Program-made: the position numbers and the translations under genes | NCBI RefSeq assembly: GCF_000620085.1 | Contig: NZ_JHVJ01000025.1 | Coordinates: 1 to 64,000 of the forward strand | DNA: 64,000 nt | Origin: Marinobacterium jannaschii DSM 6295 | GTDB lineage: Bacteria; Pseudomonadota; Gammaproteobacteria; Pseudomonadales; Balneatricaceae | Reading direction: 5' to 3' | In this document: positions 15,882 through 24,698 of the stretch, one piece after another | How the letters are laid out: the number at the start of each line of letters is the position of its first letter | Numbering within the stretch: the stretch's first letter is position 1 | The notes under the pieces: model-generated | Told to the model about the DNA's origin: nothing | Databases searched by the model: none | The model's input: the letters and a program-made list of their open reading frames with translations, nothing else

Positions 15882-16886
15882 ATGAAACATAAGAATAAGA
15901 TCGTAAAAGTACTTTCCCTGACTGCTGGCCTGCTCTTTGCGAGCAGCCCATTTGCTGCAACCTGGAACGTTGCGGTTGGTGATGGCGGCGGCAGTGCCCA
16001 GGAAGCTTTAGGTCTTAAGTTTTCGGAATTGCTGGAACAGAAAACCGGTGGTAAGCATAAAGCCAAGCTATTCCTTAACGGACAGCTGGGTTCAGAGCAG
16101 GATACGGTAAACGATGCTGCACTGGGCACCCTGGACTTCTCCATCCTGGCCAGTAATAACCTCGCACCATTCTCTCCTACCGTTGGCATCCTCTCTCTCC
16201 CCTACATCTTCGAAAACCTGGAACAGGCAGAAAAAACCGTTAAGGGTTCTGTTGCCGAGGAACTGACCAAGAACACCATCCGCGATGCCGGCGTGCGTAT
16301 TCTGGGCTGGACCTTCTCCGGGTTCCGTGTACTGAGTAACTCCAAGAAGCCAATCCAGAAACTGGATGACCTGCAGGGCGTCGTGGTTCGTGTGCCTAAA
16401 AACGAAATCATGATCGACACCTACAAGTCCTGGGGCAACAACCCGACCCCGATGGCCTGGTCTGAAACCTTTACCGCCCTGCAGCAGGGTGTGGTAGACG
16501 GTCAGGACACGCCGTACACCACCATCTACGCGATGAAGTTCGGTGAAGTACAGAAGTACATCACTGACCTGCACTACCTGTTCCTGCTGGAGCCGCTGAT
16601 CATCTCTGAATCCTTGTTCCAGGACCAGAATGAAGCGACCCAGAAAGCGATCCTGGCTGCGGGTAACGAAGCGACCGAATACAGCCTGCAGTGGCTGAAA
16701 GAGAAAGAAGCCACCATCAAGAAGTCTCTGGTATCCGACTACGGCATGCAGATCGATGCCCTGCAGGATGAAGCTGAGTGGGCTAAACGCGCTCAGCAGG
16801 CAGTATGGCCGAAGTTCTACGAGTCTGTAGGCGGCAAAGCCAAAGTCAACGAACTGCTGCGCTCTCTGGGCCGTGATGAAGTCTGA
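15882..16886 (+). CDS. TRAP transporter substrate-binding protein (DctP family)
   Basis: 334 residues from ATG 15882 (GGAG 6 bases upstream). A Sec signal peptide (MKHKNKIVKVLSLTAGLLFASSPFAA) precedes a DctP-type solute receptor. LQGVVVRVPKNEIM contains the conserved Arg that usually salt-bridges a ligand carboxylate, and TALQQGVVDGQDTP is the family signature. It delivers an organic acid or related solute to the DctQM membrane pair encoded downstream. The ligand is not evident; dicarboxylates, other carboxylates and ectoine-type solutes are all handled by this family. Confidence 0.9.
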   Translation: MKHKNKIVKVLSLTAGLLFASSPFAATWNVAVGDGGGSAQEALGLKFSELLEQKTGGKHKAKLFLNGQLGSEQDTVNDAALGTLDFSILASNNLAPFSPTVGILSLPYIFENLEQAEKTVKGSVAEELTKNTIRDAGVRILGWTFSGFRVLSNSKKPIQKLDDLQGVVVRVPKNEIMIDTYKSWGNNPTPMAWSETFTALQQGVVDGQDTPYTTIYAMKFGEVQKYITDLHYLFLLEPLIISESLFQDQNEATQKAILAAGNEATEYSLQWLKEKEATIKKSLVSDYGMQIDALQDEAEWAKRAQQAVWPKFYESVGGKAKVNELLRSLGRDEV

Positions 16887-16918
16887 AGACTGATTCCTTC
16901 CTGATAGCTACAGCCATC

Positions 16919-16954
16919 CAGATCAGCCACGGGCCTCGCCCGCTGGCTGATCTG
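16919..16954 (+). terminator. Strong hairpin between receptor and membrane-subunit genes
   Basis: CAGATCAGCCA pairs with TGGCTGATCTG (11 bp), topped by CGGGC/GCCCG with a CTC loop and one bulged C. Placed 32 bases after dctP, it probably stabilises or attenuates the transcript so that receptor is made in excess over the permease, as is common in binding-protein operons. Confidence 0.7.
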
Positions 16955-17006
16955 TGTTCGCTGCGGGCTGATTTCCTTCTGCAACAGTTCTACCGGAGAC
17001 CATGCA

Positions 17007-17564
17007 ATGGGCAGAAAGATCTACAACTTCCTCGACAATATTGAAAGTTATATCTGTCGTACGCTGCTGGCCGCCTTTGTTACCCTGCTTTTCGCACAGA
17101 TCGTTTCACGTCAGATTTTCGGCTACTCCTTTTCGTGGAGTGAAGAACTCTCTGTCTATATGTTCGTCTGGTTTGTGTTTTTCGGTGCAAGCTACGCTGC
17201 CAAACTGGCTGCTCACAACCGGGTTACCTTTCAGTACAAGATTATGCCGGGCAAGATGCCGCAAGTACTGGAAGCCCTCTCCGACCTGATCTGGGTTGGG
17301 TTTAACTGCTACTTTGTCTACCTGAGCTATGACTTCGTCTTCAACAAGATGAACCTGTTCTGGAAGTCACAGACCCTGGGTGTACCGATGAAGTACATCT
17401 ACATGATTCTGCCGATCGCTTTCACCCTGATGACAATCCGTATCCTCCAGGTGAACTACTACAAGCTGATCAAAGGCATCGACATCCGCGACCCTGAATC
17501 CAAAGAACTGGATGAGCTGATCGACGTGGATAGTCACGATAACAAAAATAAAGAAGTCGCTTAA
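17007..17564 (+). CDS. TRAP transporter small permease subunit (DctQ family)
   Basis: 185 residues with four predicted membrane helices (about 15-40, 50-70, 90-110 and 130-150) and the family segment WSEELSVYMFVWFVFFGASYAA. The start at 17007 follows CGGAGA at about 8 bases; the ATG at 17002 is in another frame. The C-terminal tail is polar and acidic. It forms the membrane unit with the DctM protein that begins 15 bases downstream. Confidence 0.92.
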   Translation: MGRKIYNFLDNIESYICRTLLAAFVTLLFAQIVSRQIFGYSFSWSEELSVYMFVWFVFFGASYAAKLAAHNRVTFQYKIMPGKMPQVLEALSDLIWVGFNCYFVYLSYDFVFNKMNLFWKSQTLGVPMKYIYMILPIAFTLMTIRILQVNYYKLIKGIDIRDPESKELDELIDVDSHDNKNKEVA

Positions 17565-17579
17565 TTCGGGAGCCACATC

Positions 17580-18920
17580 ATGGCCGAATCCTCTATCGTC
17601 CTTATTCTTTTCGGGTCCTTCCTGGTACTGCTGGTGATGGGTGCCCCGGTGACCGTGTCCCTGGGGGTCGCGGCACTGGCCTCGTTCCTGTACCTCGATC
17701 AGAATCCGATTAAATTCGTGCAGATCGCCTTTACCTCGGTGGGTTCCTTCCCGCTGATGGCCCTGCCGGCCTTTATACTCGCCGGCGCGCTGATGGAGGC
17801 AGCCGGGATATCGAAACGACTGGTCCATCTGGCCGAAAGTTTTGCCGGCCCGGTAACCGGCGGTATGTCCGCTGCGGCCGTCCTGGCCTGCCTGTTCTTC
17901 GGTGCTATTTCCGGCTCAGGCCCGGCAACCACTGCTGCCGTAGGCATGCTGATGATCCCGGCAATGGTGAAGCGCGGCTACGATAAGGGATATGCCTCTG
18001 CCGTCACCGCTTCGGCCGGTGGCCTGGGGATCGTTATTCCCCCCTCCATCCCTATGGTTATTTTCGGTATTTCCGCCATCGGTATGCAGGTTCCGGCTGA
18101 GGCGATCGCCCGCCACGGCACCTTCCAGAGTGTCTCCATCACCAAACTGTTTATTGCCGGCTTTATTCCGGGCATGGTGCTGGCAGGCTCGCTGATGACG
18201 CTGAACTATATCCGTTGTAAACGTGCCGGCTACAAAGGCAGCGGTGAAGGCTGGTCGTTCAGCCAGATCATGCAGGCCTTTAAGCACGGTTTCTGGTCGG
18301 TAATGGCGCCACTGGTAATCCTCGGCGGTATCTACTCCGGTTTCTTTACCCCGACCGAGTCTGCAATTGTCGCGATCTTCTACACCCTGTTTGTCGGTAT
18401 CTTTATTCATAAAGAGCTGAAGTGGAAAGATGTGGTGCACTCGCTGGAGACCACCACCTGGCTGTCGGGCCGCGTACTGCTGATCCTCTTTACCGCGACC
18501 GTCTTCGGACGCCTGCTGGTTGAAAACCAGATCCCGGCGATCGTGGCGGAATCCATGCTCAGCCTGACCGATAACGTCTACTTCATCTGGCTGCTGATTA
18601 TCGGCTTCCTGCTGTTTGTCGGTATGTTTATGGAGACGCTGGCGGCGATCATGATCCTGACCCCGGTATTGCTGCCGGTCACCTACAACCTGGGTATCGA
18701 TCCGATCCACTTCGGTATCGTCATGGTATGTAGTCTGTCGATCGGCTTCGCGACGCCACCGCTGGGGGAGAACCTGTTCGTTGCCTCGGGGATATCGGAT
18801 ACCTCACTGGAAGAGGTAACCGCCAAGGCGATCCCGTTCGCTCTGGTGTCAGCCATGGCGGTGATACTGATCGCCTTCGTGCCGGAGATCTCATTGTTCC
18901 TGCCCAACCTGCTGAGTTAG
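17580..18920 (+). CDS. TRAP transporter large permease subunit (DctM family)
   Basis: 446 residues, highly hydrophobic, with the DctM signatures ISGSGPATTAAVGMLMIPAM and GLGIVIPPSIPMVIFGI, and GFFTPTESA before the second half. DctM carries the sodium-coupled transport path, accepting substrate from the DctP receptor in the periplasm. Preceded by GGGAG. It closes the structural part of the operon; a UspA gene follows after a hairpin. Confidence 0.93.
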   Translation: MAESSIVLILFGSFLVLLVMGAPVTVSLGVAALASFLYLDQNPIKFVQIAFTSVGSFPLMALPAFILAGALMEAAGISKRLVHLAESFAGPVTGGMSAAAVLACLFFGAISGSGPATTAAVGMLMIPAMVKRGYDKGYASAVTASAGGLGIVIPPSIPMVIFGISAIGMQVPAEAIARHGTFQSVSITKLFIAGFIPGMVLAGSLMTLNYIRCKRAGYKGSGEGWSFSQIMQAFKHGFWSVMAPLVILGGIYSGFFTPTESAIVAIFYTLFVGIFIHKELKWKDVVHSLETTTWLSGRVLLILFTATVFGRLLVENQIPAIVAESMLSLTDNVYFIWLLIIGFLLFVGMFMETLAAIMILTPVLLPVTYNLGIDPIHFGIVMVCSLSIGFATPPLGENLFVASGISDTSLEEVTAKAIPFALVSAMAVILIAFVPEISLFLPNLLS

Positions 18921-18924
18921 GCCC

Positions 18925-18960
18925 GATCCCGTGCAGCCCCGGCTGGGACTGCACGGGATC
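18925..18960 (+). terminator. 12-bp hairpin between dctM and the UspA gene
   Basis: GATCCCGTGCAG pairs with CTGCACGGGATC around a 12-base loop, 4 bases past the dctM stop. There is no T run, so partial read-through into the UspA gene is likely. Confidence 0.6.
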
Positions 18961-18994
18961 AGTCAGTTAGCGATCCAGCCAAAAGGACTATCCC

Positions 18995-19495
18995 ATGCTT
19001 CCTGAAGTAAAAAAGATTCTTTACAGCACTGACCTGTCCCGCGGGGCCACCGCCGCTTTTGAGCATGCGGCCTACCTGGCGAAGAAAACCGGTGCCGAGA
19101 TCCATATCATGCACGTGGTGGAAAAGCTCTCCAGCGACGCCAAGATCACCCTGAAGACCTATGTATTGGATGCCGGTAATCGCCGTGAGTTTCTCAACGA
19201 ACGCGTGCACCATGCAGAGGATAAGTTGCAGCAGCGCCAGGAGGAATTCTGGTCGGCGCAGAGCGAGGAAGACCAGCAGGTACGTAACCAGATCAAGTCG
19301 ATCAAGGTGATTGAGTCCTACCCGGCCGAAGCGATTCTGAAGACATCAACCGAGCTGGGCGTCGACCTGATTGTGATGGGAACTCATGAGAAGGGACTGG
19401 TGCACACTTTCCTCGGCAGCGTTGCTAAAAACGTGCTGGGGCGGTCCCGCATCCCGATGATGATCGTGCCGCTACCCGAAGCGAACTTCGACTAA
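18995..19495 (+). CDS. Universal stress protein (UspA family) linked to the TRAP operon
   Basis: 166 residues: KKILYSTDLSRGATAAFEHAAYLA at the N-terminus and DLIVMGTHEKGLVHTFLGSVAKNVL near the C-terminus, which keeps the GS of the Usp nucleotide-binding loop. AAGGA precedes the ATG. In Halomonas the ectoine TRAP operon teaABC is followed by the UspA gene teaD, which modulates transport; the same order here suggests a comparable regulatory partner. That is an analogy of arrangement, not proof that the transported solute is ectoine. Confidence 0.88.
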   Translation: MLPEVKKILYSTDLSRGATAAFEHAAYLAKKTGAEIHIMHVVEKLSSDAKITLKTYVLDAGNRREFLNERVHHAEDKLQQRQEEFWSAQSEEDQQVRNQIKSIKVIESYPAEAILKTSTELGVDLIVMGTHEKGLVHTFLGSVAKNVLGRSRIPMMIVPLPEANFD

Positions 19496-19508
19496 CCTCC
19501 GGGAAATC

Positions 19509-19558
19509 AGCGATAAAAAAGCCGGAGTCTGGTCTCAGACTCCGGCTTTTTTATCGCT
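19509..19558. terminator. Bidirectional Rho-independent terminator
   Basis: A perfect 23-bp inverted repeat from AGCGATAAAAAAGCCGG to its complement, with a GTCT loop at 19532-19535. It has a T6 run on the plus strand and, by symmetry, another on the minus strand. It ends both the TRAP-UspA transcript and the small minus-strand gene at 19582-19758. Confidence 0.95.
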
Positions 19559-19581
19559 GTCGGATTGCGGCTGACTGCAAC

Positions 19582-19758
19582 TTAACCGGCAATGCCCACG
19601 AAATCGTACACCACCTCTTCAACGCGCGCTTCCGGCTGGTTGGCCGCGCTCATGGCAGGCACATTGCTGTCAGTGTCGATCGCTTTCATCATCGCAGCGG
19701 CCTGAATCTCAACCTGATTCTGATGCTGTTCTGTATCAACCTTACGCTGTGCCTGCAT
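19582..19758 (-). CDS. Small protein (58 aa), function unknown
   Basis: ATG at 19756-19758 is preceded by AAGGGG at about 6 bases, and the frame runs 58 codons to TAA at 19582-19584, 24 bases before a strong bidirectional terminator. The product begins MQAQRKVDTEQHQNQVEIQ, is rich in Gln and Ala in a likely helix, has a middle part AMSAANQPEARVEEVV, and ends VYDFVGIAG. It has no signal peptide, membrane segment or Cys motif. I do not recognise a family. Ribosome site, frame length and terminator placement support a real gene. Confidence 0.6.
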   Translation of the reverse strand: MQAQRKVDTEQHQNQVEIQAAAMMKAIDTDSNVPAMSAANQPEARVEEVVYDFVGIAG

Positions 19759-19967
19759 GGTAAACCCCTTGTGCCTGTTGCAGCTCCGTTAAATTGGAGC
19801 CAGTTTGTCTAAGCAAGTGAGGCCAGTATAGTGATACACCTTTAGCTTGTAATGTAATAAAAAATCAAAAGCTAATTCTTTTTTGAAATATAAAACAATA
19901 TCAAAAGGTTAGCCGCGCTTTTACGGAAAATTTTTTTTAACAGGCTGTTCAGATTTTCTTAAACAGG

Positions 19968-20339
19968 CTATTCAGCGACCACAAAGGCCACCACATATTC
20001 CTGCTCATCACTGTAGGAGAGGTGTAACGAAGAGATATTCAGTTGCTGTGCCCGCTGCAGGGCGCCGCCGGAGATCTCCAGCATCGGCTTGCCCCACTCA
20101 TCATGGCTGACAGTCAGGTGTTGCCAGCTGACTCCCCGGCCGATGCCGGTGCCCAGCGCCTTGACGGCGGCTTCCTTGGCGGCAAAGCGTTTGGCCAGAA
20201 ACAGCGCTTTGCGGGTCTTGGTTTCGAACTGAGAGAGTTCCTGCGGCGTCAGGATACGCGCCGCCAGACGGGGAGAACGGGCCAGCGCCTTGCTGACCCG
20301 GCTGATCTGGATGATATCAGTGCCGATACCCTTGATCAT
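19968..20339 (-). CDS. acpS: Holo-[acyl-carrier-protein] synthase
   Basis: 123 residues. GIGTDIIQISRV holds the Mg-binding Asp near the N-terminus and RFAAKEAAVKALGTGIGRG is the second signature with the catalytic Glu. It transfers 4'-phosphopantetheine from CoA to acyl carrier protein. It follows pdxJ by 7 bases at the end of the rnc-era-recO-pdxJ-acpS operon, the usual gammaproteobacterial order. Confidence 0.96.
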   Translation of the reverse strand: MIKGIGTDIIQISRVSKALARSPRLAARILTPQELSQFETKTRKALFLAKRFAAKEAAVKALGTGIGRGVSWQHLTVSHDEWGKPMLEISGGALQRAQQLNISSLHLSYSDEQEYVVAFVVAE

Positions 20340-20346
20340 TTATTGC

Positions 20347-21126
20347 TTAACCCTTGTTCCAGACCGCATCACGCAGCGGCTGAACCCGTGCCTGGGTTTC
20401 CATCATCAGCTCACGCATCTCGGAAACCGCCTGCTTCAGGCCGACAAAAACGGCGCGCGCAATCAGGCCATGACCGATATTCAGTTCATTCAGCTGCGGG
20501 ATCTCGGCGATCTGCTCGACGTTGTGGTAATGCAGGCCATGACCGGCATTCACCACCAGGCCCTTATCGAAGGCGTAGGCGGCGGCACGCCTGATCCGTT
20601 CCAGCTCTTCCGCCTGTTCGGCAGCACTTTCCGCATCGGCATAGGCCCCGGTGTGCAGCTCGATCACCGGTGCTCCACAGCGGATGGTGGCATCAATCTG
20701 GGCCTCATCGGCATCGATAAACAGCGAGACTTCGACACCGGCAGCCGCCAGGCGGTCACAGGCTTCCTTGATACGGGCTTCCTGGCCAACCACATCCAGA
20801 CCGCCTTCGGTGGTCAGTTCTTCACGCTTTTCCGGCACCAGGCAGCTGTGTCCCGGCTTGACCTTCTCGGCAATCGCGATCATCTCGTCGGTCACCGCCA
20901 TCTCGAAGTTCATCCGCGTCTGCAGCGTTTCCGCCAGCAGGTAGATATCGCGGTCCTGAATATGACGGCGGTCTTCACGCAGATGCACGGTAATTCCATC
21001 GGCACCGGCTTCTTCGCAGAGTGCGGCGGCATGTACCGGATCAGGATAGCGGGTTCCGCGCGCCTGGCGCAGGGTCGCGATATGGTCGATATTTACGCCC
21101 AGTAACAAGCGGCTTGGTTCAATCAC
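20347..21126 (-). CDS. pdxJ: Pyridoxine 5'-phosphate synthase
   Basis: 259 residues. [23 protein letters not shown] is the PdxJ N-terminus; [20 protein letters not shown] holds the active-site segment, and [10 protein letters not shown] binds phosphate near the C-terminus. It condenses 1-deoxyxylulose 5-phosphate with 3-amino-2-oxopropyl phosphate in vitamin B6 synthesis. Located between recO and acpS as in many gammaproteobacteria. Confidence 0.96.
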   Translation of the reverse strand: MIEPSRLLLGVNIDHIATLRQARGTRYPDPVHAAALCEEAGADGITVHLREDRRHIQDRDIYLLAETLQTRMNFEMAVTDEMIAIAEKVKPGHSCLVPEKREELTTEGGLDVVGQEARIKEACDRLAAAGVEVSLFIDADEAQIDATIRCGAPVIELHTGAYADAESAAEQAEELERIRRAAAYAFDKGLVVNAGHGLHYHNVEQIAEIPQLNELNIGHGLIARAVFVGLKQAVSEMRELMMETQARVQPLRDAVWNKG

Positions 21127-21162
21127 GTTGAGCTCCTGAATAACTCGGGCAGCATCCGCTGC

Positions 21163-21855
21163 TCACATCTTCTGAAACAGTTCGCGGCTGCGCAGGGGCT
21201 TATCCCCCAGCAGCTGCTCCAGTAAAAGCCGCATCAGACGTTTTGCTGCGCGTCTTGTTGATTCTTCGCTGTAGTCATCCCGGGCGATCGCCTGCAGGTG
21301 ACGGCCATAAAAACAGCGCATCCGCCCCTCTGAGGGGGCCGCAGTCAGCATACGAAAGCCTGAAGCGGGATTCCACTGATAGATGCCGTCGTCGTCGGTC
21401 TCGGCCAGCGCCTGTGCATAACCCAGTTCATCCAGCAGATGATGTTCGAAGGTACGCAGGGCTCCCTCAACGTCACTGCCGCTCAGCAGTTCGTTCAGTA
21501 CATACTGGTAAAAGACATACAGGCGGGGATGTTCATCGAACGGCTGCAGGGTACGTTCCAGCAATTCGTTGACGTAGAGGCCGCACATCAGCGAGCTGCC
21601 CTTGAGAAACAGCGCGGCCGCAACCGGTTCGGCCTGGCCCAGGGTTTTCAGCTCCTGCCGCCCGCGCCAGCTGATCTGCAGCGGCACAAAGGGCTGCAAT
21701 ACCGGACGCAGTCGGGAGTTAGGCCGACGGGCACCGTTAACAACGGCGCTGACCTTGCCATGCTCCAGGGTAAAGAAATCGACCAACAGGCTGGTATCGC
21801 GATAGGGGCGGCTATGCAGGACATAAGCCGCCTGGCCATCAACACGGTAGTCCAT
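21163..21855 (-). CDS. recO: DNA repair protein RecO
   Basis: 230 residues with an N-terminal OB-fold (AYVLHSRPYRDTSLLVDFFTLEHGKVSAVVNGARR) and a helical C-terminal half. RecO loads RecA onto SSB-coated single-stranded DNA with RecR. There is no obvious zinc Cys cluster, as in enterobacterial RecO. The first base of its ATG coincides with the last base of the era stop region, so translation is coupled to era. Confidence 0.94.
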   Translation of the reverse strand: MDYRVDGQAAYVLHSRPYRDTSLLVDFFTLEHGKVSAVVNGARRPNSRLRPVLQPFVPLQISWRGRQELKTLGQAEPVAAALFLKGSSLMCGLYVNELLERTLQPFDEHPRLYVFYQYVLNELLSGSDVEGALRTFEHHLLDELGYAQALAETDDDGIYQWNPASGFRMLTAAPSEGRMRCFYGRHLQAIARDDYSEESTRRAAKRLMRLLLEQLLGDKPLRSRELFQKM

Positions 21856-22799
21856 CAGTCGAAGTCGTTGTATCCCAGGCTGCGCAGGGCACGGTCATCA
21901 TCAGCCCAGCCACGACGGACTTTTACCCACAGGTTAAGCATCACCTTACAGTCGAAGGTATCCTGCATATCGATACGGGCATCGCGGCCGATGGTCTTCA
22001 TGCGGGCCCCCTTGTCACCGATCACGATCCGCTTCTGGCCCTCACGTTCGACCAGAATCAGGGCGTTGATATGCAGTACACCGCGCTCATCGTACTGGAA
22101 CTGCTCCACTTCGACGGTGGTGCCGTAAGGGATCTCTTCGCCCAGGTTACGCATCAGCTTCTCACGTACCAGCTCAGCGGCCATAAAGCGGGAGCTGCGG
22201 TCGGTGATCTGATCTTCCGGATAATGGTGTGGTCCCTGAGGCATCAGGGAAGCGATCACCTCTTCCAGAGCATCCACATTGTGACCTTCCTGGGCGGACA
22301 TCGGCATGATCTGCTCGAATGCCATATGGCCTGCCAGGGTCTCAAGATGCGGCAGCAGCTCTGCCTTGTCCTTCAGCTGGTCGACCTTGTTGACCACCAG
22401 AATCACCGGACATTTGGCGAACTTTACCTTATCCAGCACCATCTGGTCCTCTTCGGTCCAGGCAGTACGGTCGATAATGAAGACCACCAGATCCACATGA
22501 CGCAGGGCTTCGGAAGCGGCCTTGTTCATGTAGCGGTTAAGCGCCTTCTTACCTTCATCTTTGTGCAGCCCGGGCGTGTCCACGTAGATAACCTGCAGGT
22601 CATCTTCGGTTTTAATGCCCATAATCTGATGACGCGTGGTCTGCGGCTTACGCGAGGTAATACTCAGCTTCTGGCCGAGGATACGGTTCATCAGGGTCGA
22701 CTTACCCACATTCGGACGGCCAACAATCGCCACAAAACCACATTTCTGGTCGGGATTGGGGCTTTGCGGCGTTAACAGGTAGGACAGATCTTCAGCCAT
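21855..22799 (-). CDS. era: GTPase Era (16S rRNA maturation, 30S assembly)
   Basis: 314 residues. GTPase motifs: G1 GRPNVGKS at 27-34, G3 DTPG in [13 protein letters not shown]4 NKVD. The C-terminal KH domain ([36 protein letters not shown]) binds the 3' end of 16S rRNA. The N-terminus is a few residues longer than in E. coli. It overlaps rnc and recO by one base each. Confidence 0.96.
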   Translation of the reverse strand: MAEDLSYLLTPQSPNPDQKCGFVAIVGRPNVGKSTLMNRILGQKLSITSRKPQTTRHQIMGIKTEDDLQVIYVDTPGLHKDEGKKALNRYMNKAASEALRHVDLVVFIIDRTAWTEEDQMVLDKVKFAKCPVILVVNKVDQLKDKAELLPHLETLAGHMAFEQIMPMSAQEGHNVDALEEVIASLMPQGPHHYPEDQITDRSSRFMAAELVREKLMRNLGEEIPYGTTVEVEQFQYDERGVLHINALILVEREGQKRIVIGDKGARMKTIGRDARIDMQDTFDCKVMLNLWVKVRRGWADDDRALRSLGYNDFD

Positions 22800-23482
22800 C
22801 AGGATTTCTCCACTTTAAGTGCGATCAGAGCCTGACGGGCTGCTTCCTGCTCCGCCTGACGGCGGCTGCTGCCATGGCCTTCGGTAGGTTGTTCCAGCAG
22901 TTCGACGGCACAGCGGATATGGAAGGTTTGCTCATGGGCTTCTCCTTCCACGCTGACCAGTTCGTACTGAGGCAGTGCCGCGCGACGGGACTGCAGGAAC
23001 TCCTGCAACCGGGTTTTGGAATCTTTCAGGGTTTCGTTCAGATCGAGCCTCTGCAAACGCTCGGCATACCACTGCAGAATAAAGCCCCGCGCTACTTCCA
23101 GATCACTGTCCAGATAGATTGCGCCAATGATCGCCTCAACGGCATCGGCAAGGATCGAATCGCGACGGAAACCGCCGCTTTTCAGCTCGCCAGAACCCAG
23201 ATAGAGATAATCACCGAGGTTAAGTTCGCGGGCGATTTCGGCAAGTGTTTCGCCTTTCACCATCCGCGCACGCAGCCGGCTTAGCTGCCCTTCTCGGGCT
23301 TCGGGAAAGCGGATAAACAGGTCTTCCGCAATCACGAAATTAAGGATGGAATCGCCCAGGAACTCCAGACGTTCGTTGTTTTTCTTGCCGCAGCTGCGAT
23401 GGGTCAGAGCCAGTTCAAACAGGCTGTCATCGTTAAAGCTGTATCCCAGCTTGCGGGCTAATTCTGCAAATGGTTTTATCAA
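22799..23482 (-). CDS. rnc: Ribonuclease III
   Basis: 227 residues. The signature [13 protein letters not shown] and the second acidic cluster [18 protein letters not shown] form the Mg-dependent catalytic site; the C-terminal third is a double-stranded RNA-binding domain ([12 protein letters not shown] ... [18 protein letters not shown]). It processes rRNA and cleaves structured mRNA. Its start overlaps the DUF4845 gene by 4 bases. Confidence 0.96.
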   Translation of the reverse strand: MIKPFAELARKLGYSFNDDSLFELALTHRSCGKKNNERLEFLGDSILNFVIAEDLFIRFPEAREGQLSRLRARMVKGETLAEIARELNLGDYLYLGSGELKSGGFRRDSILADAVEAIIGAIYLDSDLEVARGFILQWYAERLQRLDLNETLKDSKTRLQEFLQSRRAALPQYELVSVEGEAHEQTFHIRCAVELLEQPTEGHGSSRRQAEQEAARQALIALKVEKS

Positions 23483-23856
23483 GGTGCTATAGCTTCGTAT
23501 TTCTTTTCAAACTTCACCAGCGCATCCACGTTATAGAACATCGGGACCCGCACTTCATAATTCAGATTAAAGCGAACCACACCACGCTCACGTTCGAAAA
23601 CGATCGAATCCTGTTGCGGCAGTTTCACCGCGTTGATCCGGAACTTGCGCTGCAGATCCCGCTTCATCGTACTGTTGGTTTTTTTCAGCTCATCCTGGTC
23701 CTGAATAACATCAGTCAGAACCGAATCGATCAGGTAGTAGTCCCAGTAGGCGGGGTATAACTTGAATGCTATCGAAAACAGAAATCCCGCCACGATTAAG
23801 ACAATCAGAATAGAGAGCGTTGATGCGCCCTTTTCCCGACCTGCATTCTTCTCCAT
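23479..23856 (-). CDS. DUF4845 family membrane-anchored protein
   Basis: 125 residues from ATG 23856, which has AGGAG about 7 bases upstream; longer in-frame starts run into the lepB end and lack sites. One N-terminal membrane segment ([30 protein letters not shown]) is followed by a small soluble domain. Family members sit between lepB and rnc in pseudomonads and relatives, as here. Function is unknown; the fixed position suggests a link to the envelope or RNA machinery encoded around it. Confidence 0.85.
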   Translation of the reverse strand: MEKNAGREKGASTLSILIVLIVAGFLFSIAFKLYPAYWDYYLIDSVLTDVIQDQDELKKTNSTMKRDLQRKFRINAVKLPQQDSIVFERERGVVRFNLNYEVRVPMFYNVDALVKFEKKYEAIAP

Positions 23857-23876
23857 CTCCCCTCTCCTTTTTACGG

Positions 23877-24689
23877 CTACTGAATGCCCCGGACATTGCT
23901 GAATGACGGCAGGCTGAAGAAGGACTCCCAATGCATCCAGACCGCAAAGGCCCGGCCTACCAGGTTCTCTTCAGGAACAAACCCCCAGTAACGGCTGTCG
24001 TTACTGTTATCGCGGTTATCTCCCACCACGAAGTACTGTCCTGCGGGCACAACCCATTCACCGACCACGCCGACCCGTTTAGTGTCGCGGAAGATCTGGT
24101 GGCTGACACCGTCCAGATTTTCCTGCATCAGCAATTGCAGCGGTCGCTTGGGAGGCAACTGGGCCAGCAGTTCCTGAGGCTGTACCTCGCCGTTGATGAA
24201 CAGCTGCTTATTGACGTACTGAATCCGGTCCCCCGGCACGCCGACGACCCTTTTAATATAGTTAACACTCGGTTTCTCCGGATAGCGGAAGACAACGACG
24301 TCGCCCCGCTCCGGTTCATTGAGCGACACTACTTTGGTGTTGCTGACCGGCAGACGGATACCATAGTGAAACTTATTCACCAGAATGAAATCTCCGATCT
24401 GCAGGGTCGGCAGCATAGAGCCGGACGGGATCTGGAACGGCTCCACCAGGAAGGAGCGCAGCACCAGCACCACGAATAGCACAGGAAACATGGAACGACC
24501 GGTATCAATCCAGCCCGGCTCACGTAACAGTTCGTCCTGCGCCTCTTCCGGCAGCTCGCCGCCGGCACCGGCCAGCGCTTCGTTCAGCTTTTGCTGCCGC
24601 CGTGGTGCCAGAGACACCTTGTCGTATACCCAGATGATGCCACTGATAAGGGTGACCAGAACCAGCAACAGAGCAAAATCGAAGTCCAT
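23877..24689 (-). CDS. lepB: Signal peptidase I
   Basis: 270 residues: N-terminal membrane helices, the catalytic Ser near 91 in PSGSMLPTLQIGD, and the general-base Lys near 146 in SVNYIKRVVGVPGD, followed by the GDNRDNSNDSRYWGFV box. It removes Sec and Tat signal peptides on the outer face of the inner membrane. It lies 9 bases downstream of lepA, the classic pairing. Confidence 0.96.
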   Translation of the reverse strand: MDFDFALLLVLVTLISGIIWVYDKVSLAPRRQQKLNEALAGAGGELPEEAQDELLREPGWIDTGRSMFPVLFVVLVLRSFLVEPFQIPSGSMLPTLQIGDFILVNKFHYGIRLPVSNTKVVSLNEPERGDVVVFRYPEKPSVNYIKRVVGVPGDRIQYVNKQLFINGEVQPQELLAQLPPKRPLQLLMQENLDGVSHQIFRDTKRVGVVGEWVVPAGQYFVVGDNRDNSNDSRYWGFVPEENLVGRAFAVWMHWESFFSLPSFSNVRGIQ

Positions 24690-24698
24690 CGGATTTCC

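Noticed and set aside
19939-19975. Near-identical 14-base repeats AACAGGCTGTTCAG / AACAGGCTATTCAG at the acpS 3' end
   Set aside because: Only two copies, one mismatch, and overlapping the acpS stop; too little to call an element.
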